Origin: Azospirillaceae bacterium | Lineage (GTDB): Bacteria > Pseudomonadota > Alphaproteobacteria > Azospirillales > Azospirillaceae | Assembly: GCA_031291675.1 (NCBI GenBank) | Contig: JARLIO010000034.1 | Location: 62,001 to 126,000 of the forward strand | Reading direction: 5' to 3' | DNA length: 64,000 nucleotides | Part shown: positions 27,505 to 37,137 of the stretch, in pieces | Numbering within the stretch: the first letter of the stretch is position 1 | How the letters are laid out: the number at the start of each line of letters is the position of its first letter | The notes under the pieces: generated by a model | What the model was told of the DNA's origin: nothing | What the model saw: only the letters and a program-made list of their open reading frames with translations | The model's database searches: none | Made by a program: the position numbers and the translations under genes

Positions 27505-29844
27505 TTACCCCGCGGTGATACCCTCGCTGGTGATGGTGCCCGGGGGAAGCGCCGCCCCGGTGCCGGCACCGGGGCGTTGGTCGACGATATAGTAGGGCCG
27601 CTGGGCCGAGGACAGATCGATCCCCAGATCGGCGAAGCGCTGCTTCATCCGCCGATTGAACTCGCGGCCGATGGTCCATTGCTGCGAGGGCCGCGTCTTG
27701 AAGCGGGCTTTCAGCAGCACCGCCGAATCCTGGAACGAATCCAGTCCCAGAACCTCCAGGCGATCGAGAATCAGGGGGCGGAACTGGGGATCGGCACGAA
27801 GTTCATCGCCCAGCGTGACCAGCGCCGCGATCACCGTATCAACATCTTCACCATAGCCGATGCTGATGTCGAACACCGCAAAGGCATAGTCCTTGGTCAT
27901 GTTGCGCACCGTGGCCACGGCGCTGAACGGCACCGAGTGCAAACCACCGGCAAGATCGCGCAGCTTGATCGACCGGATCGAGATCGCCTCGACGACGCCG
28001 CTGTGCCCCCCGCCGACATCGACGACATCGCCGACCGCGATCGTATCCTCGAACAGGAAAAACAGGCCGGTGATGACATCCTTGACCAGGGACTGCGAGC
28101 CGAAGCCGATGGCGACACCGATCACCCCGGCACCGGCCAGCAGTGGGGCGATATCCACACCCAGTTCCGACAGCACGATCAACACGACAAAGGTCAACAG
28201 CACGATCGTGATGGCATTGCGCAACAGCGGCAGCAGGGTGCGCACCCGGGCGCCACGCTGGATCCGGCCGCCGTTCTGATCAACGCCCGAAAGGTAATGT
28301 TCGATCAGCGTGCCGATCACCTCCCAGGTCAGGATCGCGAGCACCACCGTCGCCACGATCGACAGCGCCGCCGAGGTCATCCGCCGCCCGGCCGGCGTGT
28401 CGAGCCAGGCATAGCTGTGCATACCCCAGACGTTGAACAGGCTCAGAACCGCAAACAGCCCGATCGCCAGTCTCAACAGCTTGAACAGGAGCGGCACATA
28501 GCGGTTGGCCCGGGCCTCGATCTCCGGAAAGCGCCGCGCAATCGCGGGCGACACCGCAAACCCGCGATGGATCAGATGGCGCAAGGCGCCGACCGCCAGG
28601 CGTGCCGCCACCAGGATCCCGACCGACAGCGCCGTCGCCCGCAGCATGTAGCTGAAGCCGCCCTTCACATTCAGGGCCCAGATGCCATAGATCACGATGA
28701 CATAGGCCGCCGCGAGGACATGCCACAAATCAGCGATGCGATGGCGGGCCGAGCGCAGGGCCGCGCTGCGCGCATCGATGACCCGCGCCACCGAATCCTC
28801 GTCACGATCGCCGTTGTCGCGCAGATTGCCCCGAAACCATTGCGCCACCGGTGCCCGATTTTGCAGAATCAGCAGCATCACCATGACCGCGACCAGCAGC
28901 CCGACCAGTTTCAGCAACACCATCTCGGCCGAGGCCGGCAAACCCAGCAGCCGCGCCGCATCGGCAACGAAATAGCCATAGGTGGCAACATAGACCAGCC
29001 GGCGAACCCAGATATACAAATAGACGGCCGTCTCATCCCCGAACCGGAACAGCCGTAATGCCGGCACCCAGGGGCTCAGAACAAAACGCGACAGGGCCAA
29101 CGCCAACTGAATCAGGATCGTCGCATTGATAACCGCCAACGCGACCAGCCGGCTGACGCGGGGCGGATCGCCCAGGGACAAGCCGCCGTAACCGACCAGG
29201 GCGAACGCGACGATCGGCAGCAACTCCAGGAGCATATAGGCCACCAGGACACCGACCCGCATCACCATGTCGCTGCTCCGGCGTTGCGCCAGCGCCCGTC
29301 GCGGCCGGCGCAGCAAGAAATGAACCAGACGCAGCGCGGCAAACCCGACAGCAACAGAGATCGCCACCCCCCCCAGCGTCATTTCCCAGCGCTGGCGGGT
29401 TGGCGGATCCTCGATCTGTCGCCGGCTCCATTCCACCAACGTCGGCAGATCTCCAAACGCGACCGCGATCGTCAGCAATTGACCGCTGAGGTCACCGATA
29501 CCCTGGGCCAGGAATTGGACCACTTGTTCACCCGGCGTCAGCGGCTGCTCATCGCTGTCACCGTGATCCTGCAGGGCCTCGATCATGGTGCGCAGTTGAC
29601 TGGCGAGATGCTGGCGCTGCGCGGGATCCTCGATGGTGTCCAGCAAACCCTGCAAACGCTGGATCTGGCTATCGGAGTCGGATTTGGCCGAGTCGGGTTT
29701 GGCCTTGGTCTCGGCCGCCGCGGCCGCCGGTGCGGCCGGGGTGGTGGCCGCCGCCAGCAGTGTCCGCGGCAGCAGCCCGGCGGCCAGGGCGGCGATTACA
29801 GCCGCGAGAACGAATAGACGGCGAAGGTATGCAACAGAGAACAT
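27505..29844 (-). CDS. Large mechanosensitive channel, MscS family
   Basis: 779-residue inner-membrane channel. It starts with a signal-like segment (about 1-31), then a periplasmic, charged helical region (about 45-115), and about ten further membrane helices. The C-terminal MscS core holds the pore helix LLAGAGVIGVAIGFGSQSLV and the beta-domain entry FFLFEDTIAVGDVVDVGG, followed by a cytoplasmic alpha/beta domain. Size and extra helices match the MscK/YbiO-like subclass that releases solutes on osmotic downshock. It is divergent from the second LysE-type gene; 260 bases separate the starts. Confidence 0.9.
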   Translation of the reverse strand: MFSVAYLRRLFVLAAVIAALAAGLLPRTLLAAATTPAAPAAAAAETKAKPDSAKSDSDSQIQRLQGLLDTIEDPAQRQHLASQLRTMIEALQDHGDSDEQPLTPGEQVVQFLAQGIGDLSGQLLTIAVAFGDLPTLVEWSRRQIEDPPTRQRWEMTLGGVAISVAVGFAALRLVHFLLRRPRRALAQRRSSDMVMRVGVLVAYMLLELLPIVAFALVGYGGLSLGDPPRVSRLVALAVINATILIQLALALSRFVLSPWVPALRLFRFGDETAVYLYIWVRRLVYVATYGYFVADAARLLGLPASAEMVLLKLVGLLVAVMVMLLILQNRAPVAQWFRGNLRDNGDRDEDSVARVIDARSAALRSARHRIADLWHVLAAAYVIVIYGIWALNVKGGFSYMLRATALSVGILVAARLAVGALRHLIHRGFAVSPAIARRFPEIEARANRYVPLLFKLLRLAIGLFAVLSLFNVWGMHSYAWLDTPAGRRMTSAALSIVATVVLAILTWEVIGTLIEHYLSGVDQNGGRIQRGARVRTLLPLLRNAITIVLLTFVVLIVLSELGVDIAPLLAGAGVIGVAIGFGSQSLVKDVITGLFFLFEDTIAVGDVVDVGGGHSGVVEAISIRSIKLRDLAGGLHSVPFSAVATVRNMTKDYAFAVFDISIGYGEDVDTVIAALVTLGDELRADPQFRPLILDRLEVLGLDSFQDSAVLLKARFKTRPSQQWTIGREFNRRMKQRFADLGIDLSSAQRPYYIVDQRPGAGTGAALPPGTITSEGITAG

Positions 29845-30106
29845 CGGACCATCACAGCAATGTCGTCCCGGCCGGGAACGGTTTGTCGCCCGCCCCGCAA
29901 GGACCGGTCGCCCCCGGGCTTACCATACCCCGCACGCTCACGGTAACGGCAATTCCAGGGGGGACCGGGTCCGGCCACACGCCCATCAATCGGAACCCCC
30001 TCATGGACGAATCGGGGTCACGATCTTGCGGCCTGCGTCGATCCGCCATTTCCCTCCCGGCGCCGTCCGGGCATACTCCCGCAGCTTTTTCGGGGTTCGG
30101 TAGGAA

Positions 30107-30748
30107 ATGATGCCGGAGACATTGAGTATCTTGTTGCGCGGCATTGCCATGGGTTGGGTTATCGCGGCACCGGTCGGACCGATCGGACTTTTGTGTATCC
30201 GGCGCACCATAAGGCATGGTCTTTTCATCGGGTTTGCCACCGGAATGGGCGCGGCCCTGGCCGATACCTTTTATGGCGCGGTCGCGGCGTCCGGTGTCAC
30301 GGCCGCGCTTCGCTTCATGACCGGCCATCTGCCGGAATTCCGCCTGATCGGCGGGGTGTTTCTGGTGGTGATCGCGATCAAGTCCTTGCGTTATCACCCC
30401 TCGGAGCTGACACGAACCCAGGACACGACCAACTGGCTGGCGGCCTTTGGCACCGGGATCGGCCTGACGATCACCAACCCCCTGACGATCTTTGCGTTCA
30501 TCGGCATTTTCGCCGGCTTTGGCATCGATGTCAGCGGGGCGGACGCCCTGGTTCTGGTCGGGGGCGTCTTCCTCGGCTCATCGCTGTGGTGGCTGATGCT
30601 CAGTTCCGGCGTCAACATGGTGCGCGATCACCTGACCAGCCGGTCTCTGGACGTGATCAACCGCACCGCCGGCATCGCCCTGCTGGGCTTCGGCGGTTAC
30701 GCCCTGGTCACCGCCTATAGCGGCTTCACGACCCAGATGGCCGGCTAA
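30107..30748 (+). CDS. LysE-family translocator (second)
   Basis: 213-residue exporter with about six membrane segments. Signature AMGWVIAAPVGPIGLLCIRR near the N terminus and the mid-protein TGIGLTITNPLTIFAFIGIF replace the usual NP-K-x motif but keep N-P. Start ATG 30107 or 30110, with TAGGA just upstream. Substrate unknown. Transcribed away from the MscS gene. Confidence 0.85.
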   Translation: MMPETLSILLRGIAMGWVIAAPVGPIGLLCIRRTIRHGLFIGFATGMGAALADTFYGAVAASGVTAALRFMTGHLPEFRLIGGVFLVVIAIKSLRYHPSELTRTQDTTNWLAAFGTGIGLTITNPLTIFAFIGIFAGFGIDVSGADALVLVGGVFLGSSLWWLMLSSGVNMVRDHLTSRSLDVINRTAGIALLGFGGYALVTAYSGFTTQMAG

Positions 30749-30873
30749 AGTCTCTTCCGCCCCCTGGCTTCCGGGCACCCTGGCTTCCGGAGAGGCGGAG
30801 ATCCGGCGACGGAGACAGGGTGCGGCGCAAAGCGGGGCCGGCCCCGACGGGGACCGGACCCGGCATCGGGATC

Positions 30874-31794
30874 TTATTTGCGCCCGATCAGCGTGCCGGC
30901 CCCACCCTCGGTGAAGATTTCCAACAGCAACGCATGCTGGATCCGGCCATCGAGAATGACCGCGGCCTTGACCCCCTGATCGACCGCATCGATGCAGGTC
31001 TCGATCTTGGGGATCATGCCGCCACTGGCGGTACCGTCGGCGATACGCGCCCGCGCCTCATCAACGGTCAATTCCGGGATCAGCACCTTCTGCTTGTCCA
31101 ACACCCCGGCGACGTCGGTCAGCAGGAACAGCCGGGTTGCACTGAGCGCCGCCGCCAGCGCGCCGGCAACGGTATCGGCGTTGATATTATAGGTCTCGCC
31201 CTTGTCCCCGACGCCGATCGGCGCGATCACCGGGATCACGTCCGACGCCGCCAGGGTGCGCAGGATATGGGGATTGATCTCGCGGGGTTCGCCGACGAAA
31301 CCGAGATCGAGCACGCTTTCGATGTTCGAATCGACGTCGCGCTGGGTCCGGGTCAGCTTGACGGCCCGGATCAGATCAGCATCCTTACCGGACAGGCCGA
31401 TCGCCCGACCGCCCTGGGCGTTGATCGCGGAGACGATCTGCTTGTTGATCGAGCCGGCGAGCACCATCTCGACGATCTCGACCGTCGCCTGATCGGTAAC
31501 CCGCAGGCCATCGACGAAACGGCTCTGGATTCGCAGCCGCTCCAGCATCTGGCCGATCTGCGGCCCGCCGCCATGGACGACCACCGGATTGATGCCGACC
31601 TGCTTGAGCAAAACGACATCGCGGGCGAACATGGCCGACAGCGATTCGTCACCCATGGCGTGGCCGCCATATTTGATCACGAAGGTGTGCCCGGCATAGC
31701 GGCGCATATAGGGCAGCGCCTCGGACAAGGTCCGCGCCTTGCCGAGCCATTCGTCGCGCGAGGGGGAAGCGGGTGTTTCAGTCTGGTCGGTCAT
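30874..31794 (-). CDS. argB: Acetylglutamate kinase
   Basis: Second step of arginine synthesis: phosphorylates N-acetyl-L-glutamate. The 306-residue protein shows [10 protein letters not shown] (Lys contacting phosphate), [25 protein letters not shown], and [19 protein letters not shown] with the ATP-site Lys and Asp, ending in [11 protein letters not shown]. The N-terminal extension before [12 protein letters not shown] is common in arginine-inhibited enzymes. It is the last gene of the rpmH-to-argB run, 199 bases after engB. Confidence 0.95.
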   Translation of the reverse strand: MTDQTETPASPSRDEWLGKARTLSEALPYMRRYAGHTFVIKYGGHAMGDESLSAMFARDVVLLKQVGINPVVVHGGGPQIGQMLERLRIQSRFVDGLRVTDQATVEIVEMVLAGSINKQIVSAINAQGGRAIGLSGKDADLIRAVKLTRTQRDVDSNIESVLDLGFVGEPREINPHILRTLAASDVIPVIAPIGVGDKGETYNINADTVAGALAAALSATRLFLLTDVAGVLDKQKVLIPELTVDEARARIADGTASGGMIPKIETCIDAVDQGVKAAVILDGRIQHALLLEIFTEGGAGTLIGRK

Positions 31795-31993
31795 GACGAT
31801 CTTGCCGGCAGTTCACGGGATAACAGGAGAAACGGCGCCGGACTGTACTGGAAACAGGGCGGCACCGCAATTCACCGGACCAGACAACCCGGCCAAACCG
31901 CCGCATTCGTCCCGGCAACCGGCTTGCCACCGCCGGCCACGGGCCCGGCACACCCAGCGGAACGCCGCCAGGGGCCAGAGCCCCGGCGCCAAA

Positions 31994-32713
31994 TCATGAC
32001 GAAAGTTCGGCCAGCCCGGCCCGCAGCGTGGCGATACCCCGTCCGTCCTCGCTGCTGGTGACCGCGACCTCCGGATGGGCCGCCGGATGTTTTTTCAGCG
32101 CCAACGCGGTCTCGGCGATGGTCCGGTCCAGTTCGGTCGTCTTGAGCTTGTCCACCTTGGTCAGGACGACCTGATAGGCCACAGCCGACTGGTCGAGCAT
32201 GGCCATGATCTCCTGGTCGCTCGGCTTGAGGCCGTGGCGGCTGTCGATCAGCAGGCAGACGCGGCGCAGTGTGACCCGCCCTTTGAGATAGCGTCGAACC
32301 AGGGCGTTCCAGGCTTCGATCCGGGTTTTCGATTCGGCAGCGTAGCCATAGCCGGGAAGATCAACGAGCTGCAGCCGCCCACCCAACTCGAAGAAATTGA
32401 GCTGCTGGGTCCGGCCCGGCGTGTTCGACGTCCGGGCCAGGGTCTTGCGCCCGGTCAAAGCGTTGATCAGGCTCGACTTGCCAACATTGGAGCGCCCGGC
32501 GAAGGCGATTTCGGGCAAACCGGCGTCGGGCAACTCGGCCGCGGCTGCGGCCCCCCAGACAAAGTTGCACTCCGCGGCGAACAGCAGGCGGCCCTGTTCC
32601 AGGGCCGCCTCGTCATCGGGCAACAGGCGGGGAATGATCGTACCGGGTGCGTCGCTCAGGGCTTGGCCCCCGTCACGGCCGATCCGACCTTGGTTCTCCG
32701 CATGATCAGCCAT
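31994..32713 (-). CDS. engB: Ribosome biogenesis GTP-binding protein EngB/YihA
   Basis: TRAFAC GTPase required for large ribosomal subunit assembly. From ATG 32713 it has 239 residues, some 25 more than typical, because of an N-terminal leader that overlaps yidC by 58 bases; a later start cannot be excluded. Motifs: G1 GRSNVGKSS, G2 TSNTPGRTQ, G3 DLPGYGYA, G4 TKVDK. The run yidD-yidC-engB is conserved in alphaproteobacteria. Confidence 0.9.
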   Translation of the reverse strand: MADHAENQGRIGRDGGQALSDAPGTIIPRLLPDDEAALEQGRLLFAAECNFVWGAAAAAELPDAGLPEIAFAGRSNVGKSSLINALTGRKTLARTSNTPGRTQQLNFFELGGRLQLVDLPGYGYAAESKTRIEAWNALVRRYLKGRVTLRRVCLLIDSRHGLKPSDQEIMAMLDQSAVAYQVVLTKVDKLKTTELDRTIAETALALKKHPAAHPEVAVTSSEDGRGIATLRAGLAELSS

Positions 32714-34443
32714 TGCTGCAGGATCGACAGGCTGTTGTTCCAGGCCCAATAGATCACCAGTCCGGCCGAGAAATTGGCCAGCATGAAGGTGAAGACGATC
32801 GGCATCGCCATCATGATCTTGGCCTGCGTCGGATCCGGTGGCGCCGGATTCAGCTTCTGCTGCAGGAACATCGTCACCCCCATCAGCAGCGGCCACGCCC
32901 CCAGATGCAACATGGTCGGCGCATCGAAAGGCAGCAGGCCGAACAGATTGACGAACGAGGTCGGATCCGGTGCCGACAGATCGTGGATCCAGCCGAAGAA
33001 CGGCGCATGACGCATCTCGATGGTGACGAACAGCACCTTGTAGAGCGAGAAGAACACCGGGATCTGGATCACCATCGGCAAACAGCCGCTGACCGGATTG
33101 GCCTTCTCGCGCTTGTACAGCGCCATCATCTCCTGGCTCATGCGCTCCTTGTCGTCGCCGAACCGGTCCCGGATCTCCTTAACCTGGGGCTGCAGCGCCT
33201 TCATCTTGCTCATCGAGCGGTAGCTGCGATTGGCGATCGGGAACAGCACGATCTTGACGAACAGGGTGAAGACCAGAATGGCAATGCCGAAATTGCCAAA
33301 CAACCGGCCCAGATAATCAAGCGCATAGAAGATCGGCTTGGTCAGGAAGTAGAACCAGCCGAAATCGATGGCGCGGTCGAAATAGGGAATCCCCAGCGTC
33401 TTGGCATAGGAATCGAGCAACCGGACCTGTTTGGCCCCGGCGAACAAGCGCGCCGAGGTCTCGCCGGTCGCCCCGGCCGCGACCACGACCCGATCGCCCA
33501 GCGTGTCAACCTGCCACCGGTCCTGATGATCGGGCAGCGTATGGACAAACCGCGCGGTCAGAGCCTCCTTCTGGTCAGGGACCAGGGAAACCAGCCAGTA
33601 TTTGTCGGTGATACCGATCCAGCCGCCGGTCGAGGTCTTGGTGAAGGTCTGCTCACCCTTGAAATCGGTGTAGCTGTATTCGGTCAGGCGGCCGTCGAAG
33701 ACCCCGAGCGGCCCCTCATGCAGCAGGCGAAAGCCCAATGTCGGCGGCGTGCCGTGCCGCGACACCAGACCGTAGGGCAGCAACGTCACCGGCTGATCGG
33801 TGTTGTTATGAACCCGTTGAACCACCGTGAACATGTAGTTGGCATCGATCGCGATCTGACGTTCGAACACCAGCCCCTGGCCGTTGTCCCACCGCAGCAC
33901 GACCGGATGATCCGGGGTCAAGGTCCCGCCGTCCGACGTCCAGACGGTCTGGTCATCGGGCAGGGCCAGGGTGCGGTTCTCGCCGGCCGGGATCCAGCCG
34001 AATTCGGCATAATAGGGCGCCGCCGCGCCCACCGGCGACAGCAGCTCGATCGCCGGGCTCGCCTTGTCGGTCGTCTCATGATAGTCGGCCAGACTGAGAT
34101 CATCCAGCCGGGCCCCCACCGTCGCGATCGAGCCGCGCAGCCGCGGCGTCTTGATCGGGATGCGGACGCTGTCGCGCAAGACGGCATCACGGTCGCGGAT
34201 CGCGGCCGGAGCCGGACTGGCCGTCGCGGGCACCGCCAGTGTCGCGGGTCCCCCGGGAGGCACCGCCGCGTTGGTTCCGGCCGGCGCCGTGGCCGTCGGC
34301 GTTGTCACCGTCTGCTCAGCCTGCTGTTGGGCAAGCTGAGCCTGCTGGGCGGCGCGACGCGGCGCCTCATAAAAATATTGAAAGCCGAGCAGGATCGCGA
34401 TGGACACAACGATCGCCAGCACTAGGTTTTTCTGATCAGTCAT
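32656..34443 (-). CDS. yidC: Membrane protein insertase YidC
   Basis: 595 residues. TM1 (LVLAIVVSIAILLGFQYFY) is followed by a Pro/Ala/Thr-rich linker and a periplasmic P1 beta-sandwich domain (about 95-365). The C-terminal catalytic bundle starts about 370 with DFGWFYFLTKPIFYALDYL; conserved cytoplasmic loop KMKALQPQVKEIRDRFGDDK and NPVSGCLPMVIQIPVFFSLY follow. YidC inserts and folds inner-membrane proteins with or without SecYEG. The long P1 domain is usual in Gram-negative bacteria. It lies between yidD and engB. Confidence 0.96.
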   Translation of the reverse strand: MTDQKNLVLAIVVSIAILLGFQYFYEAPRRAAQQAQLAQQQAEQTVTTPTATAPAGTNAAVPPGGPATLAVPATASPAPAAIRDRDAVLRDSVRIPIKTPRLRGSIATVGARLDDLSLADYHETTDKASPAIELLSPVGAAAPYYAEFGWIPAGENRTLALPDDQTVWTSDGGTLTPDHPVVLRWDNGQGLVFERQIAIDANYMFTVVQRVHNNTDQPVTLLPYGLVSRHGTPPTLGFRLLHEGPLGVFDGRLTEYSYTDFKGEQTFTKTSTGGWIGITDKYWLVSLVPDQKEALTARFVHTLPDHQDRWQVDTLGDRVVVAAGATGETSARLFAGAKQVRLLDSYAKTLGIPYFDRAIDFGWFYFLTKPIFYALDYLGRLFGNFGIAILVFTLFVKIVLFPIANRSYRSMSKMKALQPQVKEIRDRFGDDKERMSQEMMALYKREKANPVSGCLPMVIQIPVFFSLYKVLFVTIEMRHAPFFGWIHDLSAPDPTSFVNLFGLLPFDAPTMLHLGAWPLLMGVTMFLQQKLNPAPPDPTQAKIMMAMPIVFTFMLANFSAGLVIYWAWNNSLSILQQWLIMRRTKVGSAVTGAKP

Positions 34444-34496
34444 GGACGTAAAGGATCGTTTTCCCGGCTGCGGCGTGCCACGGCCACAGGGCCGGG

Positions 34497-34772
34497 CTAC
34501 ACGGATGAACGGCCGTGCGACTGATGATCGCCGGACGTGTGGCGGCAACGTGGCAGCGGCACCGGGTCCCAACCCGATCCCCCCCACGGGTGGCAACGCA
34601 GCAAACGGCGGATGGTCAGCCAGCTGCCCATCAGCGCGCCTCGCGTCGCCAGTGCCTCCAAGGCATAGGCCGAGCAGCTCGGCGTGAACCGGCAGCACGG
34701 CCCCAGCATCGGGGACAGCGTCCATCTATAGATGATGATCGGGATACGCAAGGCCCAGACGACGGGATTCAT
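34497..34772 (-). CDS. yidD: Membrane protein insertion efficiency factor YidD
   Basis: 91-residue membrane-associated protein. IYRWTLSPMLGPCCRFTPSC with its conserved Cys residues, SAYALEALATRGALMGSWLT and LLRCHPWGGSGWDPVP match the family throughout. YidD helps YidC insert proteins. The start overlaps the rnpA stop (ATGA). Confidence 0.93.
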   Translation of the reverse strand: MNPVVWALRIPIIIYRWTLSPMLGPCCRFTPSCSAYALEALATRGALMGSWLTIRRLLRCHPWGGSGWDPVPLPRCRHTSGDHQSHGRSSV

Positions 34773-35161
34773 GCCGGCCGCTCCGCCTGCCAGGCGCCGA
34801 GACGCTTCAAGCCGGCCATCAGGTCCTGCTTGAGGCTCTCGAAGGGCCGCGACACGGTGTCGCTACGGGCAATGACCACGAGGTCGAATCCGGGCGCAGC
34901 GCCGGTACCGACAACCGCCTGAACCGCCGCCCGCAGGCGCCGGCGACAGCGATTGCGGACCACCGCGTTTCCGACTTTCTTGCTGGCCGTAAAGCCAACC
35001 CGAACCTGCGGCTCACCCGTTGCCGGGGATTGCCGGTCATCATGACGTCGAACCTGCAGAATCAACCCGGGCGCCACCCATTTGCGGCGGGCTCCGGCCA
35101 CGGCGAGAAACTCGGGTCGGCGTTTCAGCCGACCGATTGGTACCGGGCGATCGGCAGGCAT
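34769..35161 (-). CDS. rnpA: Ribonuclease P protein component
   Basis: 130 residues from ATG 35161. LKRRPEFLAVAGARRKWVAP near the N terminus and the RNA-binding motif VGNAVVRNRCRRRLR identify RnpA, the protein subunit that helps the catalytic RNA trim 5' leaders from tRNA precursors. The gap to rpmH is only 14 bases and it overlaps yidD by four, giving one transcription unit from the rpmH promoter. Confidence 0.95.
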   Translation of the reverse strand: MPADRPVPIGRLKRRPEFLAVAGARRKWVAPGLILQVRRHDDRQSPATGEPQVRVGFTASKKVGNAVVRNRCRRRLRAAVQAVVGTGAAPGFDLVVIARSDTVSRPFESLKQDLMAGLKRLGAWQAERPA

Positions 35162-35175
35162 GGGCTGGCCGTCGG

Positions 35176-35310
35176 TCAGGCCGACAGGCGCTTGCGGCCC
35201 TGTGCGCGACGATTGGCCAGCACGCGGCGGCCGCCGACAGTTGCCATGCGGGCGCGGAAGCCATGCCGGCGCTTGCGCACGATCTTGCTCGGCTGATAGG
35301 TGCGTTTCAC
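35176..35310 (-). CDS. rpmH: 50S ribosomal protein L34 (GTG start)
   Basis: 44 residues: the start is GTG at 35310 with GGAG eight bases upstream, followed by [20 protein letters not shown] and ending GRKRLSA. All family positions are present. It is the first gene of the rpmH-rnpA-yidD-yidC-engB-argB group and is easily missed because of its size and start codon. Confidence 0.95.
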   Translation of the reverse strand: MKRTYQPSKIVRKRRHGFRARMATVGGRRVLANRRAQGRKRLSA

Positions 35311-35353
35311 GGCACACTCCGTTTACAGGTGGGAATCGAACAAAAGAGGACGC

Positions 35354-35382
35354 TGTATAGAGGTTGAGCCTGACCACGTCAA
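35354..35382 (-). promoter_or_regulatory. Sigma-70-type promoter of rpmH
   Basis: On the minus strand TTGACG (35377-35382) and TATACA (35354-35359) are exactly 17 bases apart. Transcription would begin near 35347, about 37 bases before the rpmH start. The near-consensus match fits a highly expressed ribosomal protein gene. Confidence 0.7.
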
Positions 35383-35495
35383 TGGCGACGACGGCAGCCG
35401 CATCGATTTTTTCCCACGCACAGGCGCGCCGATTGCCCTTGTGCCATGCTACGACTGCTGCCACCGATAATGCCAATCTGATCGAAGCCGTTGCC

Positions 35496-36458
35496 ATGAC
35501 CAATGCCACCGACCGCCGTCATCCGGCCCAGGCCCACCGCCCCAACGTCTATGCCGGCGGAGGGCTGGATCGAATCGGCGACCTGCGCCGGGATCACGCG
35601 TGGATCACCGAACAGCTGGGCGCAACCCAGACCCGGATCGTCCCGGTTTGGCGCAGCCAGAATCTGATCGTGACCGAGCCGGGCGGCAGCGCGACACCAT
35701 CGGTGGTCCTGGTGCCGGCGACCGAGACCGCCGCCGCGGGACTGCTGGCCGAACCGATCCTGCTGGGCCGCCATGACGATACCACCTATTTTGCGGTCGA
35801 TGTTTCGGCAATCCCGCAACCCGAGCAGCATCCGCTGTTTGCCGAACGCGGCGTCTTCACCGACCTGCGCAGCGTCGGCTCCCTGATGTCGGGCCCGCAG
35901 AGCAGCCTGCTGGCCTACGCCAGGGGCCTCGTCTTCTGGCACAGCCGGCATCGTTTCTGCGGGGTCTGCGGCCACGCCACGATCACGGAGGAGGCAGGGC
36001 ATGTCCGCACCTGCACCAACCCGGCCTGCAACGCCCAGCACTGGCCCCGCACCGACCCCGCGGTGATCATGCTGGTGCATCGCGATGATCGCTGCCTGCT
36101 GGCGCGCTCGCCGCGGTTCCGTCCGGGCATGTTCTCGACCCTGGCGGGCTTTGTCGAACCGGGGGAGAGCCTGGAGGAAACCGTGATCCGCGAGGTCATG
36201 GAGGAGGTCGGCGTCCGGATCGACGCCTTGCACTATCATTCATCGCAGCCCTGGCCGTTTCCGGCATCGATCATGCTCGGCTTCCACGCCCACGCCGCGA
36301 CCACCGCGATCACGCTCCAGCCCACCGAACTTGAGGACGCGCACTGGTTCAGCCGCGACGCGCTGCGCGCCGCCCGGGACGAAGGCAGCGATCTGCTGCC
36401 CGGCGGTGATTCGATCGCGCGCCGCCTGATCGAGGATTGGCTCGACAGCGCCCCGTGA
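35496..36458 (+). CDS. nudC: NAD(+) diphosphatase (NUDIX)
   Basis: 320 residues from ATG 35496. The middle has a zinc ribbon (CGVCGHATITEEAGHVRTC then CTNPAC), followed by the Nudix box GFVEPGESLEETVIREVMEE and VGVRIDALHYHSSQPWPFP, the NudC signature SQPWPFPxS. It cleaves NAD(H) to NMN and AMP and can remove NAD caps from RNA. The N-terminal domain is present. It is divergent from rpmH. A short GC hairpin (36485-36504) follows. Confidence 0.93.
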   Translation: MTNATDRRHPAQAHRPNVYAGGGLDRIGDLRRDHAWITEQLGATQTRIVPVWRSQNLIVTEPGGSATPSVVLVPATETAAAGLLAEPILLGRHDDTTYFAVDVSAIPQPEQHPLFAERGVFTDLRSVGSLMSGPQSSLLAYARGLVFWHSRHRFCGVCGHATITEEAGHVRTCTNPACNAQHWPRTDPAVIMLVHRDDRCLLARSPRFRPGMFSTLAGFVEPGESLEETVIREVMEEVGVRIDALHYHSSQPWPFPASIMLGFHAHAATTAITLQPTELEDAHWFSRDALRAARDEGSDLLPGGDSIARRLIEDWLDSAP

Positions 36459-36543
36459 CCCGGTTGCGGGGACACGCGGCCACTGCTGGCATAAAATAGC
36501 CAGCTCGTTGATTTCAGACCCGCGCCCAGGCGATTGCCGTCGA

Positions 36544-37003
36544 TCAGCGGGTCGCCACAATGAACAACCGTGGGAATGGCAGCAGCACGGTGCCGTCCGA
36601 CAATGTCGGGTATGCATCAACGACGGCGGCGCGATAGCGGGAAAGATATGTATCTTGTTCGACATCGCTGTGCGGCGTGAGGAACGGGCGGAGACCACTG
36701 CCTTTGAACCACTCCACTACGGCATTCGCGCCTCCCGCGAGCGGATGGTGATAGGTGGTTCGCCATATATCCACTTTGCTACAGAGCGGCCGCAGGAGGC
36801 TATAATACCACTCTGCACTTTCCACAGTCGCGCGTTCGCTTGTGGACTTGGCGAGTTTGTCGGCCCACGGGTGTTGTGCTGCTATTTCACGCGTTAATCG
36901 GTGCGCGGATTCGTTGAGGTTGTCCGGTATCTGTATAGCCAGAGTCCCGTGATCACTCAGGAACCCGGTCAACCTTGGTAGCAGAGACGCATGATCGGGT
37001 ACC
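36544..37003 (-). pseudogene. tam: Trans-aconitate 2-methyltransferase, 5'-truncated
   Basis: Only the C-terminal 150 or so residues of Tam remain. They match the family well: LAIQIPDN, VDIWRTTYHHPLAGG, GLRPFLT, LSRYRAAVVDAYP and the terminal LLPFPRLFIVATR. Family-like sequence can be read upstream as far as VPDHASLLPRL, then ends exactly where the interspersed repeat starts (37004). The SAM-binding half with its DLGCGPG motif is missing, and no start codon in context is left. The fragment is therefore probably inactive. Its base use is somewhat lower in GC than its neighbours. Confidence 0.8.
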
Positions 37004-37134
37004 TGATACCGACGGTCATTGGAAATGACCCGTTGCGTTCAAACGTCCCGCGCGCCAAAGCGCGCTGTCAAATAATGGCGGCGAAGCGGCGCAGGCTTCG
37101 GCCGTTGCGGGCCGCGGCGGCGGTCGCCGCCGGA
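37004..37134 (-). repeat. Interspersed palindromic repeat, copy 3
   Basis: In the opposite orientation to copy 1. It begins TGATACCGACGGTCATTGG at 37004 and contains CGTTGCGTTCAAACG, the GC-rich GGCTTCGGCCGTTGCGGGCC and GCGGCGGTCGCCGC. About 40 bases (CCGCGCGCCAAAGCGCGC and flanks) are inserted relative to copy 1. It lies between truncated tam and the pheA stop codon, directly adjoining both. Confidence 0.75.
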
Positions 37135-37137
37135 CCT

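Noticed and set aside
27445-29058. Open frame of 537 codons opposite the MscS gene
   Set aside because: Antisense shadow; composition biased to Arg, Gln, His and Asp with no domain.
30763-30800. Short direct repeat CCTGGCTTCCGG after the second LysE gene
   Set aside because: Only two 12-base copies, 14 bases apart, with no structure or link to other repeats.
36485-36504. Terminator after nudC (GCTGGC / GCCAGC, AT loop)
   Set aside because: The stem is only 6 bp and no T-run follows; too weak to annotate as a terminator.
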